DNA of 64,000 nucleotides from the NCBI GenBank assembly GCA_963576725.1, contig OY755241.1, positions 54,188,484 to 54,252,483 on the forward strand, read 5' to 3'. Of this stretch, positions 1-10,149 are shown piece by piece. The DNA is from Azorinus chamasolen (lineage: Eukaryota; Mollusca; Bivalvia; Cardiida; Solecurtidae). Every line of letters begins with the position of its first letter. Position 1 is the first letter of the stretch. The notes beneath the pieces are model-generated. The model had not been told where the DNA came from, made no database searches, and was given only the letters and a program-made list of their open reading frames with translations. A program made the translations under genes and the position numbers.

Positions 1-84
1 TTTTGTTAATGAATATTCATTAGGTATCAAAATTTGGCTGAAGTACAGAACAGGGAAAGGGATTTTCAACAGGGAAAGGGTTAA
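1..84 (-). mobile_element. Family A TTAA MITE, end fragment at window edge
   Basis: Reading from 84 downward, the sequence begins TTAACCCTTTCCCTGTTC and continues with the AATATTCATTAACAAAA block seen in complete copies at 44844-45077 and 1775-2030. The remainder is cut off by the window start. The AGGGAAAGGG end motif is duplicated locally (53-62 and 71-80). Confidence 0.6.
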
Positions 85-486
85 AAGGGTTAACATGGGA
101 AGAAAACCCACTTGTCCAGACAGGCAACCATCGTACCCCTCAACCAGCATGGCCAGGCTCTACTCTGTTTGCTAATGAAACTAGAACTATCACTAAAGGT
201 GATAAGTATGACCACACAGCAGCCATGATCGCATATCAAAAGGTTGATCCAACTACCCAAGCTACATGCCAAAATGGCACAATATACTCTAAATTCAAAG
301 GGAAATAATTCTGCAATGCCTGGTGCTAAACATATGAACATGGCATCATGCACATCTACTGTTCATGGCAAGTATCAATACAATACCTTTCAAATTGAAG
401 GAGTTTGTGACACCAACAACCATATTACAATTCTGCAATGCCCCATGCTAAAATTGTGTTTTACTCATCTACTATTTATGCATAGG

Positions 487-728
487 TTAACCCTTTCCTT
501 CTTATAAACGCTTTTTCACTCCTGTGTAAACAGAGTACACCCATATCAGATGACTCCTGTAGGAGCTGTCTGATCAATGTCTGCTCTACTTGCTTACGAA
601 ATCAGATCTGATCCTACATTTTTTGTCTAGGCCAACAAATCCTTTTTCAATATTAACAAAAAACCAAGTCCATGAATATTCATGAAGTGATAACTTTATG
701 CATAAATGTTCCTTAGGGAAAAGGTTAA
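487..728 (+). mobile_element. Family A TTAA MITE with central palindrome
   Basis: TTAA plus CCCTTTCC at the left end and an imperfect GGGAAAAGGTTAA at the right end, as in piggyBac-type (TTAA) non-autonomous elements. A central palindrome near 530-600 carries CTCCTGTAGGAG flanked by complementary arms (AGATGA / TGTCTGATC). It has no coding capacity. It lies in a DAXX intron. Confidence 0.65.
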
Positions 729-762
729 GAGGGAAAGGATTGATATTTAGGTTGTCAGTTAC

Positions 763-876
763 CTTCATGAACTTTCTCTGCAGTTTATCTTCCAGCAAAT
801 AATCAGATGTCTCGTTGTCTAAGTCATCCAAGTCCAACTCCTTCCTTCTCAATTCCTCTATTCTGTTACTGATTTT
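763..876 (-). CDS. DAXX: DAXX exon: histone-binding domain segment
   Basis: A 114-nt exon of 38 codons between a ttcag acceptor (complement of 877-881) and a gtaact donor (762-757). It contains IEELRRKELDLDDLDN and LQRKFMK, aligning with the vertebrate DAXX run that includes EKELDLSELDD and LKRKLIRLF. Phase is 0 at both ends. A palindromic MITE (487-728) sits immediately downstream in the next intron. Confidence 0.87.
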
Positions 877-3800
877 CTGAAATACAGAAGTCCAGACAAG
901 ATGCATAAATTAAAAAACATTTTTAAGAATAACTCCTTTAAAACTCCACCGAACCCTATGTTGTGAACTTGTGACCACTCTTTAGAATCGTCTCAAAGAG
1001 ACAATTCTAAAGAGTGGTCACAATATAGGGTTTGGTGGAAATATAGCGAAGAGACAATTCTAAAGAGTGGTCACAACATAGGATTTGGTGGAGAAATAAA
1101 GATTTTAGTATCAGAGTATGCACATTTATCTGTTGCTCTGAAATACATGGAATTTATAGAATATGAAAATGGAAGCCAACAGAGATATGAAAGTACATGT
1201 ATATGCTGTCAGACTCTCTCTTACCAAGTTAACCCTTTGCCTGGTGGAAACACATTTGCAAATAGAGTAGACCTAGATTAGATGGCTCTTGTAGGAGCTG
1301 CTGTGTTTGCTTTTAGTAGTAATCAATATAGATCTGATTCTATAGTTTCTAAAATAGCAAAAATTTCCCTTGTAATTAACCCTCATATAAACGTGTTTTC
1401 ACGCACTTGCAAACATAGTAGACCCAGATCAGATGACTCCTACAGGAGCCGTCTGATCAGGGTCTGCTCTGTTTGCTAATAGAATTTGGTAGATCTGTTT
1501 GTATGCTTTCTAAAATGTCTACAATGTTCCATCTTCCATATTTCTATTTTGTTAATGACGATTCAGTACGTATTGAAATTTGGAATAAACGTAGAACAGG
1601 GAAAGGATTAATTAATTGTATTAATATAATTCAATATTCACATACAGTAAAAACTCGAAATTTCAAAATATCTAAAGTAGCAGCTAAATGCAGGGTGAAA
1701 GTCATGCAGAAAGCTCCAAGAGGAGCTTTCTGCATAACTTTCACCCTCCATTAATAAGTTGATCACCACCTGTTTTAACCACTTTCCTGTTCTACATGTA
1801 CGTTTATTCCAAATTTCAATACCTACTGTATATTCATGGACAAAATAGTGATTATGAAATGTGGAATGTGGAGCATTGTAGCTAATACAGAAAGTAAAGA
1901 AACAGATCCATCAAATTCCATGGGCAAACAGAGCATACCCTGATCAGACGGCTCCTACTGGAGCCGCCTGGTCTGTGTCTTCTCTGTTTGCATATGCGTG
2001 AAAATGCATTTGTATGAGGGAAAGGGTTAAAGACAGATAATGATACTTCTTTTAGTGTTTGAATTATCAGCGTTTTACTGTACATCATTATTTCTTGCAT
2101 GAATATTCATGAGGTAAAGGGCTAAGCCTTTATTTGCTGTGAGCTAGACCAATATGTACTGGGCAAGATTATGATTTTCATTACCTAGGGGTATTTCATT
2201 TTTTAAGATATTGTTTTCCTGCTTGTAGCATTAGATTACATGTAGTAGTGAATGTCTTAAATAGCACCTCTGATTTCTCTCCATTCCAGTTCCCTTTACC
2301 TGGTAGAAATGCTTATCTCAACACCCATATCAAACAGCTTCTTAAGAAGCTGTCTGATCAAGGTCTGCTCTGTTTGCTTATGGAATTATAGATCATTGCT
2401 TATGAAATTATATACATGTAGATCTGATTCTACAGTTTCTGACATGGCCAAAAAGCTTTATACATGTGTAATTATATGTAATTATAAAAATTCAGCTAAA
2501 AATATTCATGATATCATTATTTCCTGCATAAATTTCATGAAGCAAATGTTTACACACTTTGCATAAAAGTAAATCAGCGCCTTACCTGCATCAATTCTTC
2601 CAATTTCTTAATTTGTCTGCTTGAACCCTTCTTCTTCACTGCTGTATTACCTACTGGTTCCAGACATGACCCTGAAACAGGTTCCTGGTTTTCCTCTGTT
2701 GTTGTAACAAAGGCAGCACCACTTGGCCCAGCTTCTGAGCTGGAATCTTCATTAGAAATTTCTTGATTTTCTTTCACTTTTTTAACATGATTTAAAAATA
2801 AAGTCCTATCATTATCTATGCTTTTGCCATCTGAAGCTGACACAGGTTTAAGCTCTACTCTTTTTTTCCGGAACTCAGTTTTTAAATCTTCAGTTACAGC
2901 TACACATTCATTTTTTTCCTTCAATTTATGAGAATGATTATCATCTGTTGAGTCATCCACATCCTCATTCATGAATCTTTCCTTAAACAAAAACTTGCTT
3001 TTATCTTTTGTCTCTTCTCTTGTCTTTGATTTCTTCTTTCCACTTGAATGTTGAGTATCTGTTAGCTTTTTTTTGTCATACTTTTCACTTAATTTTTTAT
3101 AAAAGGTTTCCTTGGACAAATCACATTCTGAACTGCTCTCACTATCTGTTATTATTACAACTGGAATGTCTTTTATTTTTCTTGGACTACCTTTGTCTGG
3201 ACTTTTCTTTTTAGCACTTTTCTTCTTCGGACTTAAATGTTTGTCATAATTACTACTGGCTGGATGGAAGCTTTTTGGAGATGAGCATGTGCTTCTACCA
3301 ACCGATATAGCATATTTCTTCCTACATTTTCCCTTTACTAATCTTTCCTCCCCCGAATCAATGGAATTTGAATCAGATGAGCTGCAAATGCGTTTTCTCT
3401 TTTTTACCTGAGTTTCATTTTTGTCTATTATACCATCTGTGCCTTCAAGCAAATGCATTTGTTTCCCTTCATAATTTTTATCTTGTGAAGATTCACTATC
3501 ATACACTTGCTTAAATTCTTCACAGTCTTTAGTAGATTCTAAATCATCTAGATCATTCTCTTGAGGACTGTCTGGGTTTTCCGGATACAATTTTGTTGGC
3601 TCATCAGCAGAGCACATTTCATCACCACTTTGATTTCCCTCATTGTCACTGCTCACTTTTACACTTGACTCTCCAAACGTTTGATCATGGACTTCCAGTA
3701 CAGAGGGAAGCTCTGACATACTGTCATTGTCTGAGACATCTGAATCTTTAAACTTTTTCCTTATGTCATTACTACTTTCATCTCCCTCCATATCACTTTT

Positions 3801-5806
3801 GTATTCTGTCTGTACATGACCCTCTGCACTGTCTGTGTCCCTGCTTTCAATTTCTACATGTAACCCTTGTATGATATTAGAAATTCTGTCTTTTCTTCCA
3901 AGTTCACTTTCAGATTCTGATATGCTGCTGGCCACTTCAGAGTCTTCAAACAACCTTGTGTAAGCTTTAGAAGTTTCTCCACTTTCTACGCCACTACAGT
4001 CATCAGAGTCTTGCACTCGCGCTCGTTTCCTCACCGGCTCAAGCTGGTCATCCACAAGATTTCCAGACAACCCCTTTTTATTTTTCAAAGTGTTAAGAAA
4101 CTCCCTTAAATGTACAAAGAACCTTTCATTGTCTGTGACAATTCTTTGCCTGACATTGTTAAGAAGATTTGCAAAGTCTTCTGAGAATAGGTAGTCTTCA
4201 TCAGCTTCCCTGTATCTTTTCTTAATAAGTTTCACCATACCTTTCTTGCTGTCTGGAAGCTGCTCTTTGCACTCAGCAAGAAACTGCAAATGAAAAGTTA
4301 ATAATTAGAGTAATGTTATAAGTGCTGTTATCCAATGAGAGGGTCGTGAGGACTCCGTATTCCTCACATAACCCTTTCCTCCATAAATATGCCTTTCTAC
4401 ACCTCTGTAATGACCACTTCTTGAAACCATTGTGACAAATAGAGCATTTTGTGAAACCATTGTGATAAATAGAGCATTTGCTCCTATAGGAGCAAATGCT
4501 CTATTTATCACAATGGTTTCAAACAACAAAACTCTAAAATTTTACTTTTCTCTAATAAATGCTCCTTTTGGGTAGATTCATTCAAAGAGGTTGGGTCTAA
4601 AAATAGCCTATGGAGTAAAGGGTTAAGCCAAATGAGACGAGTGGTTTATCATGTAAATCTCTAAAATTGTTAAAGCTGCTAACAGAACACTAGAACCTGT
4701 CTTAACCCTTTCCCTCATTGGCTATTCTTAGATACAACCTCTTTGAATAAATCTACCGAAAAGGAGCATTAACGAGAGAAAAGGAAACTTTTAGAATTTT
4801 GCAGTCTGAAACCATTGTGATAAATAGAGCATTTGCTCCTATAGGAGCAAATGCTCTATTTATCACAATGGTTTCACAAAATGACTTTAACAGAGTCGTC
4901 AAAAGTCGTCAATATGAGGGAATAGGTTAAGCGGCCATCAAAAAGAATGTCTAATTATGGGTCTGTAATGCAAGTGGAAGCTTAAGGCAGGTCAAAAGTA
5001 ATGCAAAAAGCTCCCATAAGCAACCACCTACTTTTTAAGATTCCTATGTTCAATAAATGACTGGCCATTTAACCCATTCCCTGATATTGACGACTTTTGA
5101 CGACTCTGTAAAAGTCAATTTGTGAAACCATTGTGATAAATAGAGCATTTGCTCCTATAGGGGTCATTTTTTGTCCGGGGGTCATCATTTGAACAATCTT
5201 TGTAGAGGACCATTAGATCATGCTACATACTAATTATCATAGGTCTCTAGCTTTCAGTTTTAGAGAAGGTGGTTTTCAAAGATTTTCCTATGAAAAACTG
5301 ATCTGCCCTTGGTCGGGGCCATTTTCAACACAGGGGTCATAATTTGAACAATTTTTGTAGAGGACCTATGAAATCTGATAATCCCCATGGCAGGGCCATA
5401 TTTGGTCAGGGGGTCATAACTTTTATAATCTTTGTAGAGGACCAATAGATCATGCTGCATACCAAATACCAACAGTCTAGACCTTACTGTTTCAGAGAAG
5501 AAGATTTTTAAAGATTTTCCTGGGCGGAGTCATTTTTGGTCTGGGGGTTATAATTTGAACAATTTTTGTAGAAGATCATTAGATCATGCTACATACATGT
5601 ACCAAATATCAAAGCTCTAGGCTTTGTGGTTTCAGAGAAGATGATGTTCAACTAAATTGTTGGCGACGCACACTGCATCACGACAGACGCCGGAGACAAG
5701 GCCCACCACAAAACACTGGAACAAAACGTAAATTTACCTCTTGAAAATTGTCATCCATTGTGAAGATCTGATGCAACCTTTCTATAAATTCATAGCATTT
5801 GGTTAT
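763..5806 (-). CDS. DAXX: DAXX orthologue, internal exons of a partial gene
   Basis: Three consecutive minus-strand exons (5806-5738, 4283-2586, 876-763) join in phase 0. Together they match the order of human DAXX: a four-helix-bundle region containing KCYEF and FLAECKEQ, a long disordered linker, then the start of the histone-binding domain (RQIKKLEELMQ, followed by KELDLDDLDN). The family deposits histone H3.3 with ATRX in the nucleus and binds SUMO. All visible splice sites are AG acceptors and GT donors. The linker is about 440-480 residues here, against roughly 50 in vertebrates. The exon(s) with the start codon and N-terminal tail are not visible upstream, and the rest of the histone-binding domain lies beyond base 1. 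The gene looks intact: no frameshift or stop was seen in 1.9 kb of coding sequence. The identity rests on motif order read by eye. Confidence 0.88.
941..1095. repeat. Inverted plus direct repeat in DAXX intron
   Basis: Arms of about 45 nt around 941-988 and 995-1043 (CTCCACCGAACCCTATG versus its complement) form a long hairpin. The right arm is then repeated directly at about 1049-1093. No coding potential; probably a decayed foldback element. Confidence 0.6.
1229..1379 (+). mobile_element. Family A MITE, partial copy
   Basis: Starts TTAACCCTTTGCC and contains the GCAAATAGAGTAGACC arm and GGCTCTTGTAGGAGC core. It ends at a TTAA (1376-1379) that is also the left end of the next copy, so two copies abut and share one target site. 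Confidence 0.55.
1376..1611 (+). mobile_element. Family A MITE, near-complete copy
   Basis: Bounded by TTAA (1376-1379) and TTAA (1608-1611) with a CCCTCATA / CAGGGAAAGGA pair of ends. The central palindrome around 1409-1480 has arms GCAAACATAGTAGACCC and GGGTCTGCTCTGTTTGC around CTCCTACAGGAG. Confidence 0.7.
1681..1752 (+). repeat. Family C palindrome fragment
   Basis: A hairpin with arms CAGGGTGAAAGT-ATGCAGAAAGCTCC and complement, centre CCAAGAGG. The same arms occur in the complete family C MITE at 25284-25498, so this is a truncated relative. Confidence 0.6.
1775..2030 (-). mobile_element. Family A MITE, complete copy
   Basis: TTAA at both ends (1775-1778, 2027-2030) with CCACTTTCC / GGGAAAGGG inner ends. 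The copy is in the opposite orientation to the neighbour at 1376. The central palindrome near 1925-1995 has core GGCTCCTACTGGAGCC and arms ending in GCAAACAGAG / CTCTGTTTGC. Confidence 0.72.
2290..2565 (+). mobile_element. Family A MITE, degenerate copy
   Basis: Contains the palindrome arm CTGATCAAGGTCTGCTCTG and an AGCTTCTTAAGAAGCT centre, then the AGATCTGATTCTA block typical of the family. The terminal TTAA boxes are eroded. It lies directly next to the donor of the large DAXX exon. Confidence 0.45.
2586..4283 (-). CDS. DAXX: DAXX large exon: helical bundle end, acidic linker, start of histone-binding domain
   Basis: A 1,698-nt exon of 566 codons, acceptor ...tttgcag at 4290-4284 and donor gtaag at 2585. 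Residues ~1-72 are amphipathic (FLAECKEQL, FANLLNNV, FVHLREFLNTL) and complete the helical bundle. Residues ~75-545 are low-complexity, Ser/Asp/Glu-rich linker with basic nuclear-localisation-like patches (KRARV, KKRKR, KKKSAKKKS). A textbook SUMO-interacting motif, VVIITDSESSSE, lies near residue 375 (about 3137-3175). The last ~13 residues (RQIKKLEELMQ) match the start of the DAXX histone-binding domain. Confidence 0.88.
4369..4626 (+). mobile_element. Family B palindromic MITE
   Basis: Starts TAACCCTTTCC and ends GGGTTAA. The central long palindrome has arms GAAACCATTGTGATAAATAG and TTTGCTCCTATAGGAGCAAA as its centre. The left arm is partly duplicated (two GAAACCATTGTG copies). It lies in a DAXX intron. 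Confidence 0.72.
4702..4930 (-). mobile_element. Family B palindromic MITE
   Basis: TTAACCC at 4702 and GGTTAA at 4930 bound the same central palindrome as the copy at 4369, with flanks in the opposite orientation (TACAACCTCTTTGAATA on the left). The two copies are separated by only 75 bp. Confidence 0.72.
5069..5161 (-). mobile_element. Family B MITE truncated at its palindrome centre
   Basis: Begins TTAACCCATTCCC and runs as in the other family B copies up to GCTCCTATAGG, where it stops exactly at the dyad centre. The following sequence belongs to a tandem-repeat element. Confidence 0.65.
5162..5650 (+). repeat. Tandem-repeat element with GGGGTCAT units
   Basis: About four imperfect units of ~110-130 bp, each with GGTCATAATTTGAACAATTT and GTAGAGGACC, then TAGATCATGCTACATAC. 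It resembles the arrays that form the core of bivalve pearl/HINE-type elements. It is non-coding and fills part of a DAXX intron. Confidence 0.6.
5738..5806 (-). CDS. DAXX: DAXX exon: first helix of the helical bundle
   Basis: A 69-nt exon of 23 codons containing KCYEFIERLHQIF. It is bounded by a strong polypyrimidine tract plus CAG acceptor (complement of 5807-5820) and a GT donor (gtaaat, complement of 5737-5732). Phase is 0 on both sides, so it splices cleanly onto the next exon to give FQE-FLAEC. The KCY motif corresponds to the KKCYKL segment that opens the DAXX helical bundle in vertebrates. Confidence 0.8.
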
Positions 5807-5834
5807 CTGGAAAAAAAAAGAAGAAAAAAGTACA

Positions 5835-6330
5835 TTAACCCTTCTCATGCTAATTGAATCTTGACCGACATCAAGTTTGCAAACTACTTGGATTCAGTAA
5901 CTTGGTGTCTAATCAGGATCCAAACAATATGACACTTATTCAAACATTCCTCAAAAAGTTGATCAAATCAAAAGTAAAATATTCAGCAAACCTAAATCTG
6001 AGATGTTTGTGTTTATTAACACCCACTTCTGCTATGGGCTAATTGGACAACCCAGAGAGAGGGGAGAGGATACAGAGAAACCCAGGCGTGATGCCCTGCT
6101 CATATTATCGACAGGGTTTCTCTGGTTCTTTTAGATGCCTATGTAAAGCACTGATACATCAGACCTTGGTTTTATTGCCTAGTCTGAAGGACTTGGTCCG
6201 TGGCGGATTGATCCCGGGACCACTGGTATTGAACTATTGTAGTCAAGCATGTCAGCCACATGATGACGTCAGCCGGAGACTCTGAGATTGAGTCAGAGTA
6301 GACATTATTTTTTCAGCATGAGAAGGGTAA
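5835..6330. mobile_element. Inverted-repeat element with TTAACCCTTCTCATGCT ends
   Basis: Left end TTAACCCTTCTCATGCT and right end AGCATGAGAAGGGTAA are inverted copies of each other. The interior holds a block (AGAGAAACCC / GGGTTTCTCTGG) related to repeats at 34180-34300 and 63190-63400. No transposase; non-autonomous. It lies just upstream of the DAXX exon at 5738-5806. Confidence 0.6.
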
Positions 6331-6662
6331 GATAATTCAATTAGATTTGAATAGGAAATGCAGTCTGCATAGTGCATATATATATGTATTAATCCTTTGA
6401 ATGCAGAGCCTGGGATAGCCTATTCATGATGTACATGGATTTAAGTGTATTATAGTATATGTACATATATGAATTTTTATGTTTGTATTTTTTCATTAGG
6501 CCAGGGTTTTAGATATTAAGACAGGTCAGTGAAAATATTTAATTTGATTTAAAGCAATATTTTTCCACAACAGTAAGTTGTGAGAACTCCAAGAACAAAC
6601 AACCTTAATCCAATTCCTTAGTCTGCTAAGATCTACAATGTAACTGGCATTTGCAAACAGCT

Positions 6663-6735
6663 TAGATCTAGATTAGAGGCCAAGTAACTCATCATCATCA
6701 GGATCAAAGCTGTTTGACACTCCGTGGTCAATAGT
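6663..6735 (-). CDS. Possible terminal exon of an unidentified gene
   Basis: After a TTTTCAG acceptor (minus strand, about 6741-6735) there is an open stretch ending in TAA: ...TIDHGVSNSFDPDDDELLGL. The acidic tail and balanced composition look like a real C-terminus. It is not alignable to DAXX and no upstream exon was found. It could be the last exon of a second minus-strand gene or a chance reading. Confidence 0.28.
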
Positions 6736-6979
6736 TTCAAGCTCGACTGAAAATTGTAACATGTATATCAAATTGATTATTGAAAGCAGACATCATTTAA
6801 ACTGTATATAAAACACAGCACATAGTTTTAGTTTAAACATATTTTATTTCCATATTAGAGGAAATTGGGTCGGGTCACAAGTTCTTACAACATTAGATTT
6901 GACCCTCCCCATACAAAGCATTCATATATACATGTAATGGCAAACAAAATATGAAACTTAATACAATGTTTGTGAAAGA

Positions 6980-7046
6980 TATAGAGTGAGAGAGATAGTG
7001 GATGAGAGAGAGAGATAGAGAGAGAGTGTGTGTGAGAGAGAGAGAG

Positions 7047-7130
<84 letters not shown>
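6980..7130. repeat. (GA)n microsatellite with GTGT interruptions
   Basis: Almost pure GAGA from about 7049 to 7128, preceded by interrupted GAGA/GTGT tracts. On the other strand it gives spurious Ser-Leu repeats, which are not a gene. Confidence 0.9.
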
Positions 7131-7132
<2 letters not shown>

Positions 7133-7289
7133 ACATGTGGCGACAGATATCCTAACTATAGTAGTACGATCAGAGGGCACTTAGACATCTTAGCATAAGA
7201 ACATACCGTTATAAGTAAGACATCTTAGCATAATCTTAGAAAAAGTATAATATTAAACTAAGAGTTAGTACATCGATAGTTGCACAATA

Positions 7290-8528
7290 CGTGAGGCTAA
7301 AACCTCCGTGATTGCTTTATATAACACTGCACGGAAATATGATTTTATTGTCTTCATCATTTAGATTTTGTTTGCCAAACAGAAGCATTTCGGTATTTAG
7401 AGGACGGTACCTTTGTGTTGTACGAAATAGGTTAAGTCTCTGATTTTGAAAAAGACTACATTGAAAAAAGTAATGTTCGGCATTTTCAATTTCATGTGAA
7501 CATTCGCATAAAGGATCTTGATTAAGGTGGTTTTTAAAAAGATCACCATTCAGATTGCTACAGTTGTTCCTAATTCTGGCGTGTGTATAGCTGACAAATA
7601 CCTATCTCCAAAATAGTAGTAAGATGGAACGTTATAATTGCTAAAATTGTTCCGCAATGAGTTTTTAAATGAGCTTAATGTATTTAAATTTCTGCTACAT
7701 GTATCTGGGCTGATGTTGTTCCATAGTGCTATTGAAGACGGGATGCATGATTTCTTGGAGACTGACGTACGTGAGAAAGGCACTTCGATATCATCGCTAT
7801 TTCTTAATGGATAGTGGGTTAGCTCCCTTACGTAGGGTGGTATCAAATCACAAATATATGATGGAACCATGTTATGAGAGGCCTTATAAACGAAACAGAG
7901 CTTTTGTAACTTTCGTCGACTGGCTAGTGATTCCCATCCACATTCCTGATATAGATTATCTAGCGATACCGATCTGGTTAAGCCAGTTACGATACGGGCT
8001 GCTTCGTTCTGTAGTTTTTCTAATGTATCTGCACCAGTTTCGGAACAACCATCCCAAACAATAGAAGCATACTCTAGTATTAGCCGGACGTAAGAAATGT
8101 AAATTCGATTTAAGGCCCTTCTGTTTAAGGTGAATTTAATGTTTCCCATTATTCCAATTGTTTTGGAAGCAGATTTAAGTATGCTATCAATGTGATCATT
8201 CCACTGACCATTTGAATTTAGGGTGACACCCAAGTGTTTATGAGAATTAACAAATTGTATAGCAGTGCCTTCAAAAAATAGACTAGGCCGCGTGTCATGA
8301 TTTCTAAGCGAAAACATCATTGCCTCAGTTTTAGTGGGGTTGATATTAACAAGCCAGGTCTTAGCCCAAGCAGAAACTAATTTAAGATCGTGGTTTAAAA
8401 TACCTTCAATGTCATTTAAAGAGGTAGCAGATATGTAAATAGAGCTATCGTCTGCAAACAATCTTGTTAAGCTCAGTAGCGAGTCAGATATGTCATTAAC
8501 GTAAATTAAAAATAAACACAGCACATTA
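7290..8528 (-). pseudogene. 5'-truncated LINE reverse transcriptase (jockey/CR1-like)
   Basis: An open frame (8524-7550) begins inside the reverse-transcriptase palm (LFLIYVNDIS), contains the catalytic box FADDS and continues through thumb and connector motifs (HKHLGVTLN, LEYASIVWD, LQNEAARI). A frameshift near 7575 moves the reading into a second frame that contains a Cys/His tail (CECSHEIENAEHYFFQC) and stops near 7310. The N-terminal endonuclease and half of the RT are missing, the usual 5' truncation of target-primed retrotransposition. A family B MITE lies within 6 bp of the truncation point. A related longer copy is at 24.9-28.2 kb. Confidence 0.82.
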
Positions 8529-8533
8529 AGGAT

Positions 8534-8762
8534 TTAAACCTTTCCTCCATAAATACGCCTTTCTACGCCTCTGTAATAACCACTTCTTGAAACCATTGTG
8601 ATAAAAAGAGCATTTGCTCCTATAGGAGCAAATGTTCCATTTATCACAATGGTTTCAAACTACAAAATTCTAAAAAAAATCTTTTCTCTAGTTAATACTC
8701 TTTTTCGGTAGATTGATTCAAAGAGGTTGTGTCTAAAAATAGCCTATGGAGGAATGGGTTAA
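8534..8762 (+). mobile_element. Family B palindromic MITE
   Basis: TTAA at both ends and the family B palindrome with centre GCTCCTATAGGAGC near 8616-8629. One arm has diverged (AAAAAGAGC versus CATTTATC). Confidence 0.7.
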
Positions 8763-8874
8763 GCATGGTCACATGACAAAACCAAGGCTATGGTGAAGAA
8801 ATCAGTTTGTGAAGTTTCCACAGTATTCTAACAGTCAAACGTTGGCAAATAATGCAGACCCAAACAGCACCAGT

Positions 8875-9012
8875 TCATTCTCAAGCTTCTGATTGGTCAG
8901 ATTTGAGTTCTCAAGCTTTTGATTGGTCAGATTTGAGCCAGAGGCTCAAATCTGACCAATCAAAAACTTGAGAACGAACTCATACTCAACTAAAAGTTTT
9001 ATAAGCATGGAC
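8875..9012. repeat. Family D palindrome (GATTGGTCAGATTTGAG)
   Basis: TCTCAAGCTT-TGATTGGTCAG occurs twice directly and once inverted (CTGACCAATCAAAAACTTGAG), followed by CTCAACTAAAAGTTTTATAA. The same arrangement recurs at 27420-27562. The arms contain inverted CCAAT boxes (ATTGG), a coincidence worth noting but no proof of function. Confidence 0.6.
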
Positions 9013-9023
9013 CCAGGTGTCAT

Positions 9024-9260
9024 TTAACCTTTTCCTTCATATACATGTTAATGCATTTCACACATAAATGCAAACAGAGTACATGTAGCCCCAAACCAGA
9101 CAACTCCTATAGGAGCTGCCTGATCAGGGTCTGCTGTTTTGCTATAGGAACTTGATAGTTCTATGTCTTAAGTTTCTAAAATCTTCCACATTGCATATTT
9201 CATGAATATTCAGTAGGTATTGAAATTTATAATAATTAAAGAAGTGATGGAAAGGATTAA
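9024..9260 (+). mobile_element. Family A MITE
   Basis: TTAA at 9024-9027 and 9257-9260, ends CCTTTTCC / GGAAAGGA. Central palindrome core is ACTCCTATAGGAGCT with GCAAACAGAG on the left and a weaker right arm. Confidence 0.7.
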
Positions 9261-9357
9261 TCAGGGTCTTCACTAATTTGTTAGCCTACTATGTCAGTCC
9301 TATTTAACAGTATTAAAATGGTCACACATTGCTGCCAAATTGCATTATTCGGCTTTA

Positions 9358-10145
9358 TGAATCCCTTTCCCTGTTCTATATTTATTCCAAATTTCAATTT
9401 GCAAATGCGTGAAAATATGTGTATCCAAATATTTAGGGTAATATGGGTATTCTCTTTCAACATTTCTTTGTTCATTGTTCATGTAAGAATGACATCACGA
9501 ATATTTATTAGCTAAATTTTGATGATAATACAAAGTTTTCAATGAAATATTTTGCCTTGACAAAAACTGTAGAATCTGATCTATATCATGTCAACAGCGA
9601 ACAGAGCTGACCCTGATCTGACAGCTCCTATAGGAGCCATCTGATCTGGGTTTACTCTGTTTGCAAATGTCAGGTGCGGATCCAGGATTTCAGATTAGGG
9701 GGAGAGGGTAGAAATATTTTTGGAAAGAAGGGGGCGTAGATTTTTATGTTGGATTACATAAATAAATAGTGTGTTTGTAATTCATGTTCTGTTTTACTTT
9801 CACCTTGCTTTAAGCAGCCACCTGCTCTAAATTATATATACCAACTAATTAACACAATGTTGGATTACATAAATAAATAGTGTGTTTGTAATTCATGTTC
9901 TGTTTTACTTTCCCCTTGCTTTAAGCAGCCACCTGCTCTAAATTATATATACCAACTAATTAACACAATTTAGTGGTCGTTATAGAGAGGTTTTATTGTA
10001 TATAGATCTAAAATATTACTAATTGTTTTGGCAATTTTAGGAGGGGGGCGTACTCCAGCTACGCCTCCTCTACATCCGCGCCTGTGATCTGGGTTTACCC
10101 TGTTTGCAAATGTGTGAAAAGGCCTTTATTTGAAGGAAAGGGTGA
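9358..10145 (+). mobile_element. Decayed family A MITE pieces interrupted by a hAT-like element
   Basis: A left-end fragment (9364-9440) is fused directly to a right-end block. A second palindrome-bearing fragment at 9590-9670 (GCTCCTATAGGAGC core) is interrupted at 9670 and resumes at 10085 through AAAGGCCTTTATTTGAAGG. Confidence 0.5.
9671..10084 (+). mobile_element. hAT-like non-autonomous element, copy 1
   Basis: Begins CAGGTGCGGATCCAGGATTT and ends ATCCGCGCCTG, an imperfect terminal inverted repeat. Related to 17329-17722. Internally a 111-bp segment is tandemly duplicated (9746-9856, 9857-9967). It is flanked by a 28-bp direct repeat of family A sequence, far longer than a normal target duplication. 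Confidence 0.62.
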
Positions 10146-10149
10146 AGGT

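Noticed and set aside
1..760. A further DAXX exon downstream of 763
   Set aside because: No minus-strand stretch matches the continuation of the histone-binding domain; the sequence is MITE and AT-rich intron.
6885..7180. Long Ser-Leu-repeat reading frames on the minus strand
   Set aside because: They are the translation of the (GA)n microsatellite; no start context, splice signal or complexity.
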